Shown here in pieces: positions 53,698 to 62,576 of a DNA stretch of 64,000 nucleotides. The notes beneath the pieces are model-generated. The model saw nothing but the letters and a program-made list of their open reading frames with translations. It was not told the DNA's origin and did no database searches. Positions within the stretch are counted from its first letter, which is position 1, and every line of letters begins with the position of its first letter. Both the position numbers and the translations under genes were made by a program. Origin of the DNA: Desulfonatronum thiosulfatophilum (GTDB taxonomy: Bacteria; Desulfobacterota; Desulfovibrionia; Desulfovibrionales; Desulfonatronaceae); NCBI RefSeq assembly GCF_900104215.1, contig NZ_FMXO01000006.1, positions 1-64,000 of the forward strand. Reading direction: 5' to 3'.

Positions 53698-54397
53698 GTT
53701 GCGCGACGTACAAGCCTATTATGGCAATATCCAGGCTCTCAAGGGAATCACCTTGAGCGTACAGGCTGGCGAGATCGTCACCCTGGTCGGATCCAACGGC
53801 GCTGGAAAATCCACGACGCTGATGACCATCTCTTCGGTGGTCGGAGTGCGGTCCGGGAGCATAACCTTCCAAGGCAGGGACATCACCAAGACAGCCACGG
53901 ACAAGGTCGTGGCCATGGGCATTACCCAGGTGCCCGAGGGCAGAATGATTTTTCCGGCCCTGACGGTCCTGGAAAATCTGCGCATGGGCGGCTATCTGCG
54001 CAGGGACAAGAACGGTCTGAAGGAGGACGAGGAAAAAGCCTTCACGCTCTTTCCCATTCTCAAGGAGCGCCGCAAGCAGTACGGAGGAACCCTGTCCGGC
54101 GGCGAACAGCAGATGCTGGCCATTGCCAGAGCCCTGATGGCCCGGCCAAAGCTGCTGCTCCTGGATGAACCGTCCCTGGGTCTGGCGCCGATCATTGTGG
54201 AGAACATCTTCGACGTCATTGTCCAGATCAACAAGGAAGGCACCACGGTGCTCCTGGTGGAACAAAACGCCCAGATGGCCCTGCAAATCGCGCATCGCGG
54301 CTACGTTCTGGAAACCGGCATGGTCACCATGTCCGGAAAAGCCTCCGACCTCCTGGCCGATCCCAAAGTCCAGGCCGCTTATCTTGGAATGGATTGA
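53690..54397 (+). CDS. livF: Branched-chain amino acid importer ATPase LivF
   Basis: The 235-residue ATPase shows Walker A GSNGAGKSTTLMTI, ITQVPEGRMIFPALTVLENL, signature LSGGEQQMLAIARALM and Walker B LLLLDEPSLGLAPII, ending with the VEQNAQMALQIAHRGYVLE block typical of LivF. It completes the importer together with LivG, LivH and LivM. Confidence 0.94.
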   Translation: MLELRDVQAYYGNIQALKGITLSVQAGEIVTLVGSNGAGKSTTLMTISSVVGVRSGSITFQGRDITKTATDKVVAMGITQVPEGRMIFPALTVLENLRMGGYLRRDKNGLKEDEEKAFTLFPILKERRKQYGGTLSGGEQQMLAIARALMARPKLLLLDEPSLGLAPIIVENIFDVIVQINKEGTTVLLVEQNAQMALQIAHRGYVLETGMVTMSGKASDLLADPKVQAAYLGMD

Positions 54398-54403
54398 TCG
54401 CGT

Positions 54404-54541
54404 ATGGCCTTTTTCAGCAACATCGTCCTCGTCAACGGAAATCAACACGAACTGCACATGATCGACTTCGGTGTCGGCGTGTCCACCGGTTCTACGTATG
54501 AAGTTAAACGGTTGGATTCTGACTATTTTAAGGAAAACTAG
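54404..54541 (+). CDS. Possible 45-residue peptide after livF
   Basis: A short frame (MAFFSNIVLVNGNQHELHMI at the start, ending KEN) begins six bases after livF and ends 24 bases before guaB. It has mixed, globular-looking composition but no family match and only a weak purine stretch before the ATG. It could be a small real gene at the end of the liv operon or chance. Confidence 0.3.
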   Translation: MAFFSNIVLVNGNQHELHMIDFGVGVSTGSTYEVKRLDSDYFKEN

Positions 54542-54565
54542 ATTTCTACTCTACAAGGATATTTC

Positions 54566-56032
54566 ATGAATCATGATTCAGATATTCCATTCGGTTTGAC
54601 CTTCGACGATGTCCTTCTAGTTCCCAACTATTCGGAAATTCTGCCGGACAAGGCGGATGTGCGCACCCGGATCACTCCGGAAATCGAGCTGAACATCCCG
54701 CTGGTCAGCGCGGCCATGGACACGGTCACGGATGCCCGGATGGCCATTTCCATGGCCAGGGCCGGGGGTATGGGCATCATCCACAAGAACATGCCCATTG
54801 AGCGGCAGAAGCTTGAGGTGGAAAAGGTCAAGAAATCCGAGAGCGGTATGATCATTGATCCGGTGACCATCCATCCCGACGACAGCGTGGCCAAGGTTCT
54901 GGAAATGATGTCCGAATACCGCATTTCGGGATTACCTGTGGTGGAAAACGATCACCTCGTGGGCATCGTAACCAACCGCGACGTGCGATTTGTCACGGAC
55001 ATGCAGTCCAAAGCCCGGGAGATCATGACCAGCGAGAACCTGATCACCGTTCCCGTTGGCACAACCCTGGAGCAGGCCAAGGATCTGCTGCACCAGAACA
55101 GAATCGAAAAACTGCTGGTGGTGGATCACAACCAAAAACTGCGCGGACTGATCACCATCAAGGACATCGAAAAGGTCAAGAAATACCCTAACTCCTGCAA
55201 GGATTCCGTGGGCCGGTTACGCGTGGGATGCGCCGTGGGCGTGGGCGTGGACGGCGAGGCCAGGGTAGAGGCATTGATGCAGTCCGGCGCCGACCTGTTC
55301 GTTGTGGACTCAGCCCATGGCCATACCAGAAACATCCTGGACGCCGTGCGGGCGATCAAGGGCAGTTTTCCCCATTGCCAGCTCGTGGCAGGCAACGTGG
55401 CCACCTATGAGGGCGCCCGGGATCTGATCCGAGCCGGGGCGGACGCAGTCAAGGTGGGCATCGGACCGGGTTCCATCTGCACCACCCGGATCGTAGCCGG
55501 AGTCGGCGTGCCGCAGGTCACGGCCATTATGGAAGCGGTTCGGGCTTGTCGTGAGGCGGATAAATGCCTTGTCGCCGACGGCGGAATCAAGTTTTCCGGC
55601 GACGTGGTCAAGGCCATTGCCGCCGGCGGCGACTGCGTAATGATCGGCAGCCTGTTCGCCGGGACAGAAGAAAGCCCCGGCGAAACTATTCTCTACCAGG
55701 GCCGTTCCTATAAGATATACCGGGGAATGGGCTCCATCGACGCCATGCGAGAAGGCAGTTGCGACCGTTACTTCCAGGAAAAGTCTTCCAAGCTGGTACC
55801 TGAGGGCATAGTAGGCCGTGTGCCTTACAAAGGACCCGTCACCGAGAGCATCTACCAACTGGTGGGTGGTCTGCGTTCCGGCATGGGCTATCTTGGTTGC
55901 GCGGACTTGAAAGCCCTGCAGACCAATTCAAGATTCGTACGCATATCCCCGGCCGGTCTGCGGGAAAGCCACGTGCACGACGTGATCATCACCAAGGAAG
56001 CCCCCAACTACCGTGTGGAGAATTTTTCATAA
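54566..56032 (+). CDS. guaB: Inosine-5'-monophosphate dehydrogenase
   Basis: The 488-residue enzyme oxidises IMP to XMP with NAD, the first committed step to GMP. The catalytic domain opens with [18 protein letters not shown]. Two CBS domains (about residues 93-205) follow: [15 protein letters not shown] and [15 protein letters not shown]. The active-site loop is [18 protein letters not shown] with the catalytic Cys, then [10 protein letters not shown] and the mobile flap with [16 protein letters not shown] lies before the ATG. Its stop overlaps the guaA start by one base. Confidence 0.96.
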   Translation: MNHDSDIPFGLTFDDVLLVPNYSEILPDKADVRTRITPEIELNIPLVSAAMDTVTDARMAISMARAGGMGIIHKNMPIERQKLEVEKVKKSESGMIIDPVTIHPDDSVAKVLEMMSEYRISGLPVVENDHLVGIVTNRDVRFVTDMQSKAREIMTSENLITVPVGTTLEQAKDLLHQNRIEKLLVVDHNQKLRGLITIKDIEKVKKYPNSCKDSVGRLRVGCAVGVGVDGEARVEALMQSGADLFVVDSAHGHTRNILDAVRAIKGSFPHCQLVAGNVATYEGARDLIRAGADAVKVGIGPGSICTTRIVAGVGVPQVTAIMEAVRACREADKCLVADGGIKFSGDVVKAIAAGGDCVMIGSLFAGTEESPGETILYQGRSYKIYRGMGSIDAMREGSCDRYFQEKSSKLVPEGIVGRVPYKGPVTESIYQLVGGLRSGMGYLGCADLKALQTNSRFVRISPAGLRESHVHDVIITKEAPNYRVENFS

Positions 56033-57579
56033 TGGAAACAGATAAAGTCATCATCCTCGATTACGGCTCTCAGTATACGCAACTTATCGCCCGCAGGATC
56101 CGCGAAGCCGGCGTCTACTCCGAAATACATCCCTGCACCATTACCTCCGAAGAACTCAAGGCTCTGAAACCGCAAGCCCTGATCCTCTCCGGCGGTCCGG
56201 CCAGCGTGACCAACCATGAAGCTCCGGCTCTGGACCCCCAAGTTCTGGACTGGGGGCTGCCCATCCTGGGGATCTGCTACGGCATGCAGCTGCTGGCTCA
56301 CATCTGCGGTGGCGAAGTGGTACCGGCGCAGGACAGGGAGTACGGACGCGCCGAACTGTTCATCACCGAAGACTGTGCTCTGTGGGAGGGCTTGGTTGTC
56401 AAGGAAGGGATCAAGGTCTGGATGTCCCATGGAGACAAGGTTCTCGCTCCGCCTCCGGGCTTCATCGTCCTGGCCAGGACCAACCGGGTGGATGTCGCGG
56501 CCATGGCCGATCCTGCCCGAAAAATCTACGCCCTGCAGTTTCATCCCGAGGTGGCCCATACCGAGGACGGAGATCAGATCCTGCGCAATTTCCTGTTCCG
56601 GATCGCCGATCTCAATCCGAACTGGAACATGTCGTCCTTTCTGGAAGAACACCTGGCCAGGCTGCGCGAGGAAATCGGCGAAAACGAGCAAGTCATTTGC
56701 GCCCTCAGCGGCGGCGTCGATTCCACCGTGGTCGCGGTGATGCTGCATAAGGCCATCGGTCACCGACTGCACTGCGTCCTTGTGGACAACGGACTGTTGC
56801 GCCTGGGGGAAGGCGAGGAAATCGTGGCCTACCTGCGCCAGCATTTCGATCTGAACCTGCATTTTGTTCAGGCCCAGGATCTGTTTTTGTCCCGTCTCAA
56901 GGGCGTCGAGGATCCGGAAAAGAAACGCAAGATCATCGGGCACACCTTCATCGAGGTTTTCGAACAGGAAGCCAAGGCCCTCACCGGAATCAAATACCTG
57001 GCCCAGGGCACCCTTTATCCGGATGTCATAGAAAGCATCTCCTTCAAGGGTCCGTCCGCGGTCATCAAGAGCCACCACAACGTGGGCGGACTGCCCGAAA
57101 AGATGGATCTGGCCCTCATCGAGCCGCTTCGGGAGCTGTTCAAGGACGAAGTTCGCAAGGTGGCGGTGGAACTGGGCCTGCCGGACTTCATTGTCTGGCG
57201 CCATCCCTTCCCCGGACCAGCACTGGCCATCCGCATTCTGGGAGAGGTGACCCAGGAACGGCTGAACATCCTGCAGCAGGCGGACAAGATCGTGCACAAC
57301 GAACTGATGGCCTCCGGCTGGTACTACAAGGTCTGGCAGGGATTCGCCGTGCTGCTGCCCCTGAAGACCGTGGGCGTGATGGGCGACGAGCGGACCTATG
57401 AACACGTCATCGCCCTGCGCATCGTGGACAGCATCGACGCCATGACCGCGGACTGGACCAGAGTACCTTCGGAAATCCTGGCCCTGATCTCCAATCGGAT
57501 CATCAATGAAGTCAAAGGGGTGAACCGGGTGGTTCTGGACATTTCCTCCAAGCCGCCCAGCACCATCGAGTGGGAATAG
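56032..57579 (+). CDS. guaA: GMP synthase (glutamine-hydrolysing)
   Basis: The 515-residue enzyme aminates XMP to GMP. The glutamine amidotransferase domain has [36 protein letters not shown] with the catalytic Cys, and [11 protein letters not shown] with the catalytic His. The PP-loop ATPase domain begins [18 protein letters not shown], and the C-terminal dimerisation domain ends PPSTIEWE. The start is set at 56032, where [14 protein letters not shown] begins; the open frame upstream lies in guaB. guaB and guaA form one operon. Confidence 0.97.
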   Translation: METDKVIILDYGSQYTQLIARRIREAGVYSEIHPCTITSEELKALKPQALILSGGPASVTNHEAPALDPQVLDWGLPILGICYGMQLLAHICGGEVVPAQDREYGRAELFITEDCALWEGLVVKEGIKVWMSHGDKVLAPPPGFIVLARTNRVDVAAMADPARKIYALQFHPEVAHTEDGDQILRNFLFRIADLNPNWNMSSFLEEHLARLREEIGENEQVICALSGGVDSTVVAVMLHKAIGHRLHCVLVDNGLLRLGEGEEIVAYLRQHFDLNLHFVQAQDLFLSRLKGVEDPEKKRKIIGHTFIEVFEQEAKALTGIKYLAQGTLYPDVIESISFKGPSAVIKSHHNVGGLPEKMDLALIEPLRELFKDEVRKVAVELGLPDFIVWRHPFPGPALAIRILGEVTQERLNILQQADKIVHNELMASGWYYKVWQGFAVLLPLKTVGVMGDERTYEHVIALRIVDSIDAMTADWTRVPSEILALISNRIINEVKGVNRVVLDISSKPPSTIEWE

Positions 57580-57654
57580 GCTTGCATCCCAATCCCCGCG
57601 CATTCGAAATTCTTTTACACAATAGGACATATTGTTGATTGTTAGGACGGCATC

Positions 57655-58155
57655 ATGTTCGGTATCGGTACAACGGAACTCATAATTATCCTGCTCGTGG
57701 CGCTGGTGGTTCTCGGACCGGCCAAACTGCCCGGCATCGCCCGCTCTCTTGGAAAAGCTCTGGGAGAATTCCGGCGCGTGACCACGGACGTTCAGCGCAC
57801 CTTGAACCTGGAAGCAGCCAGGATCGAAGAGGATGAGCGCGAAAAAACCAAGAAGGCTTCTCCCAAGGAAACGGAAGAGCCCAAGCCGGCTGCGGCCAAG
57901 GCGCAGACGGATGCCTGCGTCCCGCCGCCTCAGTGCGTTGATCCTAGCCCCACTCACACTCGGGTGACTGACAAAGCGGACCCGACACCCGAGATCAAGC
58001 CAACTTCCGAAGCGCCAGCATCTCCCGTCGAACCTTCCATCCAGAAATCTCCCGCCCAGGCCCCCCTAGGCGCTAACGCCCCGAAAACGGCGGTTCCCGA
58101 AGACGCGGTCGCCAAGGATGAACAGAACCAGCCGAGCACAAAGGACCAGGCATGA
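57655..58155 (+). CDS. tatB: Tat translocase subunit (TatB/TatA family)
   Basis: The 166-residue protein has a short periplasmic N-terminus, one membrane helix (LIIILLVALVVLGPAKLPGI), an amphipathic helix (ARSLGKALGEFRRVTTDVQ) and a long Pro/Ala/Lys/Glu-rich cytoplasmic tail. The VVLGP hinge and Glu in the helix fit TatB rather than TatA, although these small subunits are hard to separate by eye. Its position directly before tatC (overlap of four bases) supports TatB. AGGA lies before the ATG. A separate TatA is not in the window. Confidence 0.88.
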   Translation: MFGIGTTELIIILLVALVVLGPAKLPGIARSLGKALGEFRRVTTDVQRTLNLEAARIEEDEREKTKKASPKETEEPKPAAAKAQTDACVPPPQCVDPSPTHTRVTDKADPTPEIKPTSEAPASPVEPSIQKSPAQAPLGANAPKTAVPEDAVAKDEQNQPSTKDQA

Positions 58156-58928
58156 GCGAAACTTCCCAGCAACAGGAGCAACCCGGGGAGTTGAAGGAAA
58201 TGACGCTTATGGACCATCTGGGGGAACTGCGCACCCGGCTGGTTCGTTCGGCAATTGCCGCCTTGGTGGGCTTTCTGATCTGTTACGCCTTTTCCAAGCA
58301 ACTCTTTGAATTAATGATGAAGCCGCTGCTCGAAGTCATGCCTCCGGACAGCAGCCTGATCTTCACGGCCCTGCCGGAGGCCTTTTTCACCTATGTAAAA
58401 GTCGCTTTCGTGGCCGGCCTGTTTTTGGTCAGCCCGTATATTTTTTATCAGATCTGGAAATTCATTGCTCCGGGTTTGTACGAGAGCGAACGCAAGTACA
58501 TGATTCCAATCGCAGCGGTATCTGCTCTGTTTTTCGTCTCCGGAGCATTGTTCGGCTACTTCATCGTCTTTCCCTTCGGCTTTGAATTCTTCATGGGCTA
58601 TGCCGACGAGATGATCAGGCCTATGCCGAGCCTGCGGGAATATTTCAGCTTTTCACTAAAACTGCTGCTGGCGTTCGGTTTTATATTCGAACTGCCCCTG
58701 TTCATCTTTTTTCTGGCCAGAATGGGCCTGGTCACTGCCGCTTCCTTGCGGAAGAAACGCAAGTACGCAATACTATTTGCTTTTGTTATAGCAGCGATCC
58801 TGACACCGCCGGACGGCATCACCCAGATCCTGATGTCCGGTCCGCTGATCATCCTCTATGAGTTCAGCATTTTCGTAGCCCTGTTTTTCGGCAAAAAACC
58901 CAAGGTCGCCCCGGAGGCTCAGGCATGA
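58152..58928 (+). CDS. tatC: Twin-arginine translocase subunit TatC
   Basis: The 258-residue polytopic protein recognises twin-arginine signal peptides. It has the N-terminal MTLMDHLGELRTRLVRS with the signal-contact Glu, PEAFFTYVKVAFVAGLFLVS, YQIWKFIAPGLYESERKY, FELPLFIFFLARMGLV and ILTPPDGITQILMSGPLIIL. Six membrane helices are visible. It overlaps both tatB (ATGA) and yicC (ATGA), giving a coupled run. The window's own Tat-like signals (the binding protein at 20317-21963 and the M48 protease) fit its presence. Confidence 0.95.
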   Translation: MSETSQQQEQPGELKEMTLMDHLGELRTRLVRSAIAALVGFLICYAFSKQLFELMMKPLLEVMPPDSSLIFTALPEAFFTYVKVAFVAGLFLVSPYIFYQIWKFIAPGLYESERKYMIPIAAVSALFFVSGALFGYFIVFPFGFEFFMGYADEMIRPMPSLREYFSFSLKLLLAFGFIFELPLFIFFLARMGLVTAASLRKKRKYAILFAFVIAAILTPPDGITQILMSGPLIILYEFSIFVALFFGKKPKVAPEAQA

Positions 58929-59845
58929 GCGTGCCCACGGGTTCAGTACGGAGCATGACGGGTTTCGGTTCAAGCCGCCTCCAGAATGAGGACGGAGTGC
59001 AATCCTGGGAAATCCGGACCATCAACTCCCGTTATCTGGAGATCAAATGGCGCATTCCGGGCTATTGCCGCCGCCTGGAAAACGGCTGGGAAAAAATCGT
59101 TCGCAGCTATCTCACACGGGGGCGGGTGGACATCAGTCTCGACGTCCGCCTCACCCAGCCCGACGCGGTCTGCCCGACCCTGGACATAACCCAGGCCAGG
59201 GGCATGCTGAACCAGATGCAGGAATTGGCAAAGCTGACCGACCTCCCATTTCAACCCGATCTCAACCAGCTCTTCCTGCATTCCGGGTTGTGGCGCGACC
59301 CCTCCGGCGATCTTTCCGAGAGACTGGTCGATTATATGAGTCAGGGACTGCACGCGGCTTTGAAAGATGTTCAACAGGCCCGTCTCCGCGAGGGTCAAAC
59401 ATTGAGCCGGGATATTCTATCACGCCTGGAACGAATGACCGATATCCTGGTCAAGATTCGTTCCCGGACCGCGGGACTCGTTCCGAAACGGATGGAACTC
59501 CTGCATGAGCGTATTGATGCTTTGATTCAGTCCTACAACGCTCACCGGGATGCAGGGCCTTTGGTCCTGGACGAACCACGAATGCTCCAGGAGCTTGCCC
59601 TCCTTTCAGACCGGCTGGACGTGAGCGAGGAACTCACCCGCCTGGCCATGCACCTGGAAGAGGCCCGGCGCATTCTGAACCATGTCGCCGATTCCGGCAG
59701 GCGGTTGGACTTTTTGTTTCAGGAATGTCTGCGGGAAATCTCCACCTGCGGCAACAAAACCCAGGATGCCGAAATCAGCCGCGATGTCGTGGCCTTCAAG
59801 GCCGAATTGGAAAAGTGTCGGGAACAGATTCAAAACCTTGAGTAA
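58925..59845 (+). CDS. yicC: YicC-family endoribonuclease-like protein
   Basis: The 306-residue protein carries the N-terminal YicC motif [33 protein letters not shown] and the C-terminal DUF1732 pattern [20 protein letters not shown], followed by [19 protein letters not shown]. coli YicC is reported to act as an RNase; the role here is inferred from family. It is followed by the DUF370 gene and gmk, the order also seen in many Firmicutes and Deltaproteobacteria. Confidence 0.9.
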   Translation: MSVPTGSVRSMTGFGSSRLQNEDGVQSWEIRTINSRYLEIKWRIPGYCRRLENGWEKIVRSYLTRGRVDISLDVRLTQPDAVCPTLDITQARGMLNQMQELAKLTDLPFQPDLNQLFLHSGLWRDPSGDLSERLVDYMSQGLHAALKDVQQARLREGQTLSRDILSRLERMTDILVKIRSRTAGLVPKRMELLHERIDALIQSYNAHRDAGPLVLDEPRMLQELALLSDRLDVSEELTRLAMHLEEARRILNHVADSGRRLDFLFQECLREISTCGNKTQDAEISRDVVAFKAELEKCREQIQNLE

Positions 59846-59909
59846 TTGCCTCCGGGTATCGTCAGTACGCCAGAATCGTCATACAAAAGGTTCGAACAGG
59901 AATTTCATC

Positions 59910-60179
59910 ATGTCCAAAACGAGTTTGTTGAACATTGGTTACGGCAACTTTGTGGTCAGTTCCAGGATCATCACCATCGTCAACCCTACTTCTTCCCCCA
60001 TGCGCCGCCTTCGGGAAGAAGCCAAAACGGACAAGCGTCTCATCGACGCGACCCAGGGGCGCAAAACCCGGTCCATCGTCATCACGGATTCCAATCACGT
60101 CATTTTGTCCGCCATCCAGGCCGAAACCATCGGTCAACGTTATTCCCTACGCGACGAGAATGTGGACGAGGAGAAGTAG
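59910..60179 (+). CDS. DUF370/RemA-like regulator
   Basis: The 89-residue protein has [20 protein letters not shown], the [20 protein letters not shown] block and [17 protein letters not shown], which are typical of the DUF370 family. RemA of Bacillus, a member, is a DNA-binding activator of biofilm genes. The start is the ATG at 59910 with AGG upstream. It ends one base before gmk, so both are probably cotranslated. The function in this group is unknown, but its fixed position before gmk suggests a house-keeping link. Confidence 0.88.
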   Translation: MSKTSLLNIGYGNFVVSSRIITIVNPTSSPMRRLREEAKTDKRLIDATQGRKTRSIVITDSNHVILSAIQAETIGQRYSLRDENVDEEK

Positions 60180-60180
60180 C

Positions 60181-60831
60181 ATGTCCTCTGCACGGTCGGG
60201 ACTGCTTCTGGTCATCAGCGCCCCCTCGGGTACGGGAAAAAGCACGCTGATCAAGCGGTTGCGCCAGGAATTTCCCCGGCTGGCCTTCTCTGTTTCCTAT
60301 ACTACCCGCCCTCCGCGGCCGGGAGAAGAAAACGGGCGGGACTATCATTTCGTTTCCAAAGAGCAATTTCACCAGCTGCAGGTCGACGGCAGCCTGGCCG
60401 AATGGGCTGAGGTTCATGGCAATCTCTATGGAACGTCGCAGCCAGCCGTCCAGGAAATGCTGAATAAGGGCAGCGACGTGCTTTTTGATATTGACGTCCA
60501 GGGGGCCCGTCAGTTGCGACAAGCCTTTGACTACGGCTCTTTCATCTTCCTTTTTCCGCCGTCCCGACAGGTTCTCGAGCAGCGTTTGCGCGGGCGCGGG
60601 ACGGAAGACTCCCGGTCCCTGAATCAAAGACTGGCCAATGCGCGCCGAGAACTGGAGCAAGCGGAACTTTTCGACACCTGGATCATCAACGACGACCTGG
60701 AACAGGCATACCGGGATCTGCGCAGCGTCTATCTGGCCGAAGGCCTCCGCAGTCGATACAACGGCGAATTGATGGCGCACATTCTGTCAACCTGGACGGA
60801 AAGCAAGCTTGGGAGTTCAAGCGATGGCTGA
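60181..60831 (+). CDS. gmk: Guanylate kinase
   Basis: The 216-residue enzyme phosphorylates GMP to GDP. It has the P-loop ISAPSGTGKSTLIKRL, SVSYTTRPPRPGEENGRDYHF (in part: SYTTRPPRPGE) for GMP binding, the lid region, FDIDVQGARQLR and IFLFPPSRQVLEQRLRGRG. The start at 60181 is one base after the DUF370 stop, preceded by GAGGAG within that gene's end. It overlaps pyrF by eight bases. Confidence 0.95.
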   Translation: MSSARSGLLLVISAPSGTGKSTLIKRLRQEFPRLAFSVSYTTRPPRPGEENGRDYHFVSKEQFHQLQVDGSLAEWAEVHGNLYGTSQPAVQEMLNKGSDVLFDIDVQGARQLRQAFDYGSFIFLFPPSRQVLEQRLRGRGTEDSRSLNQRLANARRELEQAELFDTWIINDDLEQAYRDLRSVYLAEGLRSRYNGELMAHILSTWTESKLGSSSDG

Positions 60832-61537
60832 ACTGATTGTTGCCCTGGATACGCCGGATCTGGACTCCGCGCTGGAACTCGTGGATCAGCTTCGACCTCG
60901 CGTGCAATGGTTCAAGATCGGTCTGGAACTGTTTTCCGCGCATGGCCCGCGGGCCGTGGAAGTCTTGCGGGAAAGAGAATGCAAAATCTTTCTGGATCTG
61001 AAATACCTCGATATTCCGAACACAGTCCGCTCCGCCACCCGGATTGCCTCCGGTCTGGGCGTGAACATGCTCACCGTGCACCTGTCTGGGGGCCAACGAA
61101 TGATTCAAGCCGCCTTGGACGGGTGCCTGGAAGGATCGACATCTTCTCAACTCGTTCCCATGGTTTTAGGCGTGACCATGCTCACCAGTCTGGATCAGCC
61201 GGATGTCGCCTGGATGGACAACAACCGGACTCCTTCGGAACTCGCCGAAATTCTTGCAGAGCAGGGACGAACGTGGGGCATTCAGGGCGTGGTCTGCTCG
61301 GTTTTGGAGGCATCACGAATCAAAAAGCTTTGGCCCTCCTGCCTGTGCATCACGCCAGGCATCCGTAACCATAACACCTCAACCTCCTCGCCTCCTGATG
61401 ATCAGTCCCGCATCGCCACTCCCGCGACGGCGGTGGCGGCAGGAGCAGATTTTCTGGTCGTCGGTCGTCCCATCACCAAAGCGGTTAATCCGGCGCAGTC
61501 CGCGGCGGATATGTTGGTCTCCATAGCAAAAGGATAA
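60824..61537 (+). CDS. pyrF: Orotidine 5'-phosphate decarboxylase
   Basis: The 237-residue TIM-barrel enzyme makes UMP from OMP. The catalytic Lys/Asp array is visible: AELIVALDTPD, FKIGLELFSAHG, IFLDLKYLDIPNTVRSA (DxKxxDIPNT) and CITPGIRN, then FLVVGRPITKA for phosphate binding. The start is ATG 60824 inside the end of gmk. A modest oddity is a hydrophilic loop (MDNNRTPSELAEILAEQGRT) that is slightly long. The TPR gene follows 12 bases downstream. Confidence 0.95.
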   Translation: MAELIVALDTPDLDSALELVDQLRPRVQWFKIGLELFSAHGPRAVEVLRERECKIFLDLKYLDIPNTVRSATRIASGLGVNMLTVHLSGGQRMIQAALDGCLEGSTSSQLVPMVLGVTMLTSLDQPDVAWMDNNRTPSELAEILAEQGRTWGIQGVVCSVLEASRIKKLWPSCLCITPGIRNHNTSTSSPPDDQSRIATPATAVAAGADFLVVGRPITKAVNPAQSAADMLVSIAKG

Positions 61538-61549
61538 GGAGCCATACCC

Positions 61550-62332
61550 ATGACGAAAACATCGGCAATCCCGGAAGATAAAAAAAACATCGTCAAAGAC
61601 CGCATCAAGGGAGTATTTTCCACGCAAGTATTGACCAAAGTCGGTACGGGCACGACATTGCGCAAAACCATCCAGAAAAGTTATTGGTTTGCAAATGAAC
61701 TTGAGGATGGAGCGATTGAAGTCCAACCGCTGAACGTAAATTATGTGCCTTCGGGACCGAAGAACACGTTGGGCAAAGATGAATTCCTGGATAAATTTTC
61801 TCCGGAACCGGAATTTTACACCGTTACGGTCATGCCGAAGATACGTGAAATGGAAAAGTCCGTTGCCCGCGGCGATCGGCACCGTAAACGCGGGGAATCG
61901 TTCAGCGCGGAATTCGAATACAACAATGCCGTTAAAGTGGACGAAGAAAACGTTCGCGCCAACTTCGGGCTGGGATTGACCTATTTGGAGCGAGGAGAAA
62001 AGGACAAAGCACAGGATATCTTTGACCGCCTGGTCAAGATCCAGGCGGCATACGAGCCTGAACACAAGCACCTGTTCAACGATTTCGGCATCAGTCTGCG
62101 TAAAAACAAGATGATCGACCAGGCAATTGTCTACTACGATCAGGCTCTGAGCCTCTCCCAGAATGATGAAAACCTCTACTACAATATTGCCCGAGTCTAC
62201 CTGGAAAGCCAGAACATACCCAAGACCATCGAGATGCTTAAAAAAGCCCTCGAAATCAATCCGGAAATGCCTGAAGCCACCAAGTTCTTGGATTTTCTGA
62301 AAAACAAGGGTCTTGTGTCTCAAGACAGTTAA
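61550..62332 (+). CDS. Tetratricopeptide-repeat protein
   Basis: The 260-residue soluble protein has about 100 residues of unassigned N-terminal sequence and then three to four TPR units from about residue 105: RGESFSAEFEYNNAVKVDEE, FGLGLTYLERGEKDKAQDIF, FGISLRKNKMIDQAIVYYDQ and NIARVYLESQNIPKTIEMLK. TPR helices usually mediate protein contacts. It follows pyrF closely and precedes recJ; this place next to recJ is common in sulfate reducers. It has no signal peptide. Partners are unknown. Confidence 0.85.
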   Translation: MTKTSAIPEDKKNIVKDRIKGVFSTQVLTKVGTGTTLRKTIQKSYWFANELEDGAIEVQPLNVNYVPSGPKNTLGKDEFLDKFSPEPEFYTVTVMPKIREMEKSVARGDRHRKRGESFSAEFEYNNAVKVDEENVRANFGLGLTYLERGEKDKAQDIFDRLVKIQAAYEPEHKHLFNDFGISLRKNKMIDQAIVYYDQALSLSQNDENLYYNIARVYLESQNIPKTIEMLKKALEINPEMPEATKFLDFLKNKGLVSQDS

Positions 62333-62576
62333 TTCTCTTCGACTTTCATCACCCTGAAAATCGCTTAATGTGCTGGCACTATTTCGTCTGGCTTTATTAA
62401 GTTGATTACGTCATCCGAGTAACGGCTGATCCTGGGATTTTCTTCAGAAAGTTAATCCCAAGAGCAATTTTCCGATTAAAGATCACGTGCCGTGAGAAAG
62501 CACGTTCCACTCAATCTCAATCCAAAACCTCCTTTTTGGGTGATCAAGTATCACTTCGACTTCATTTTATTTCTAT

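Noticed and set aside
56008-57957. A 649-codon minus-strand frame
   Set aside because: It is antisense to guaA and tatB, both unambiguous; high GC at codon third positions opens such frames.
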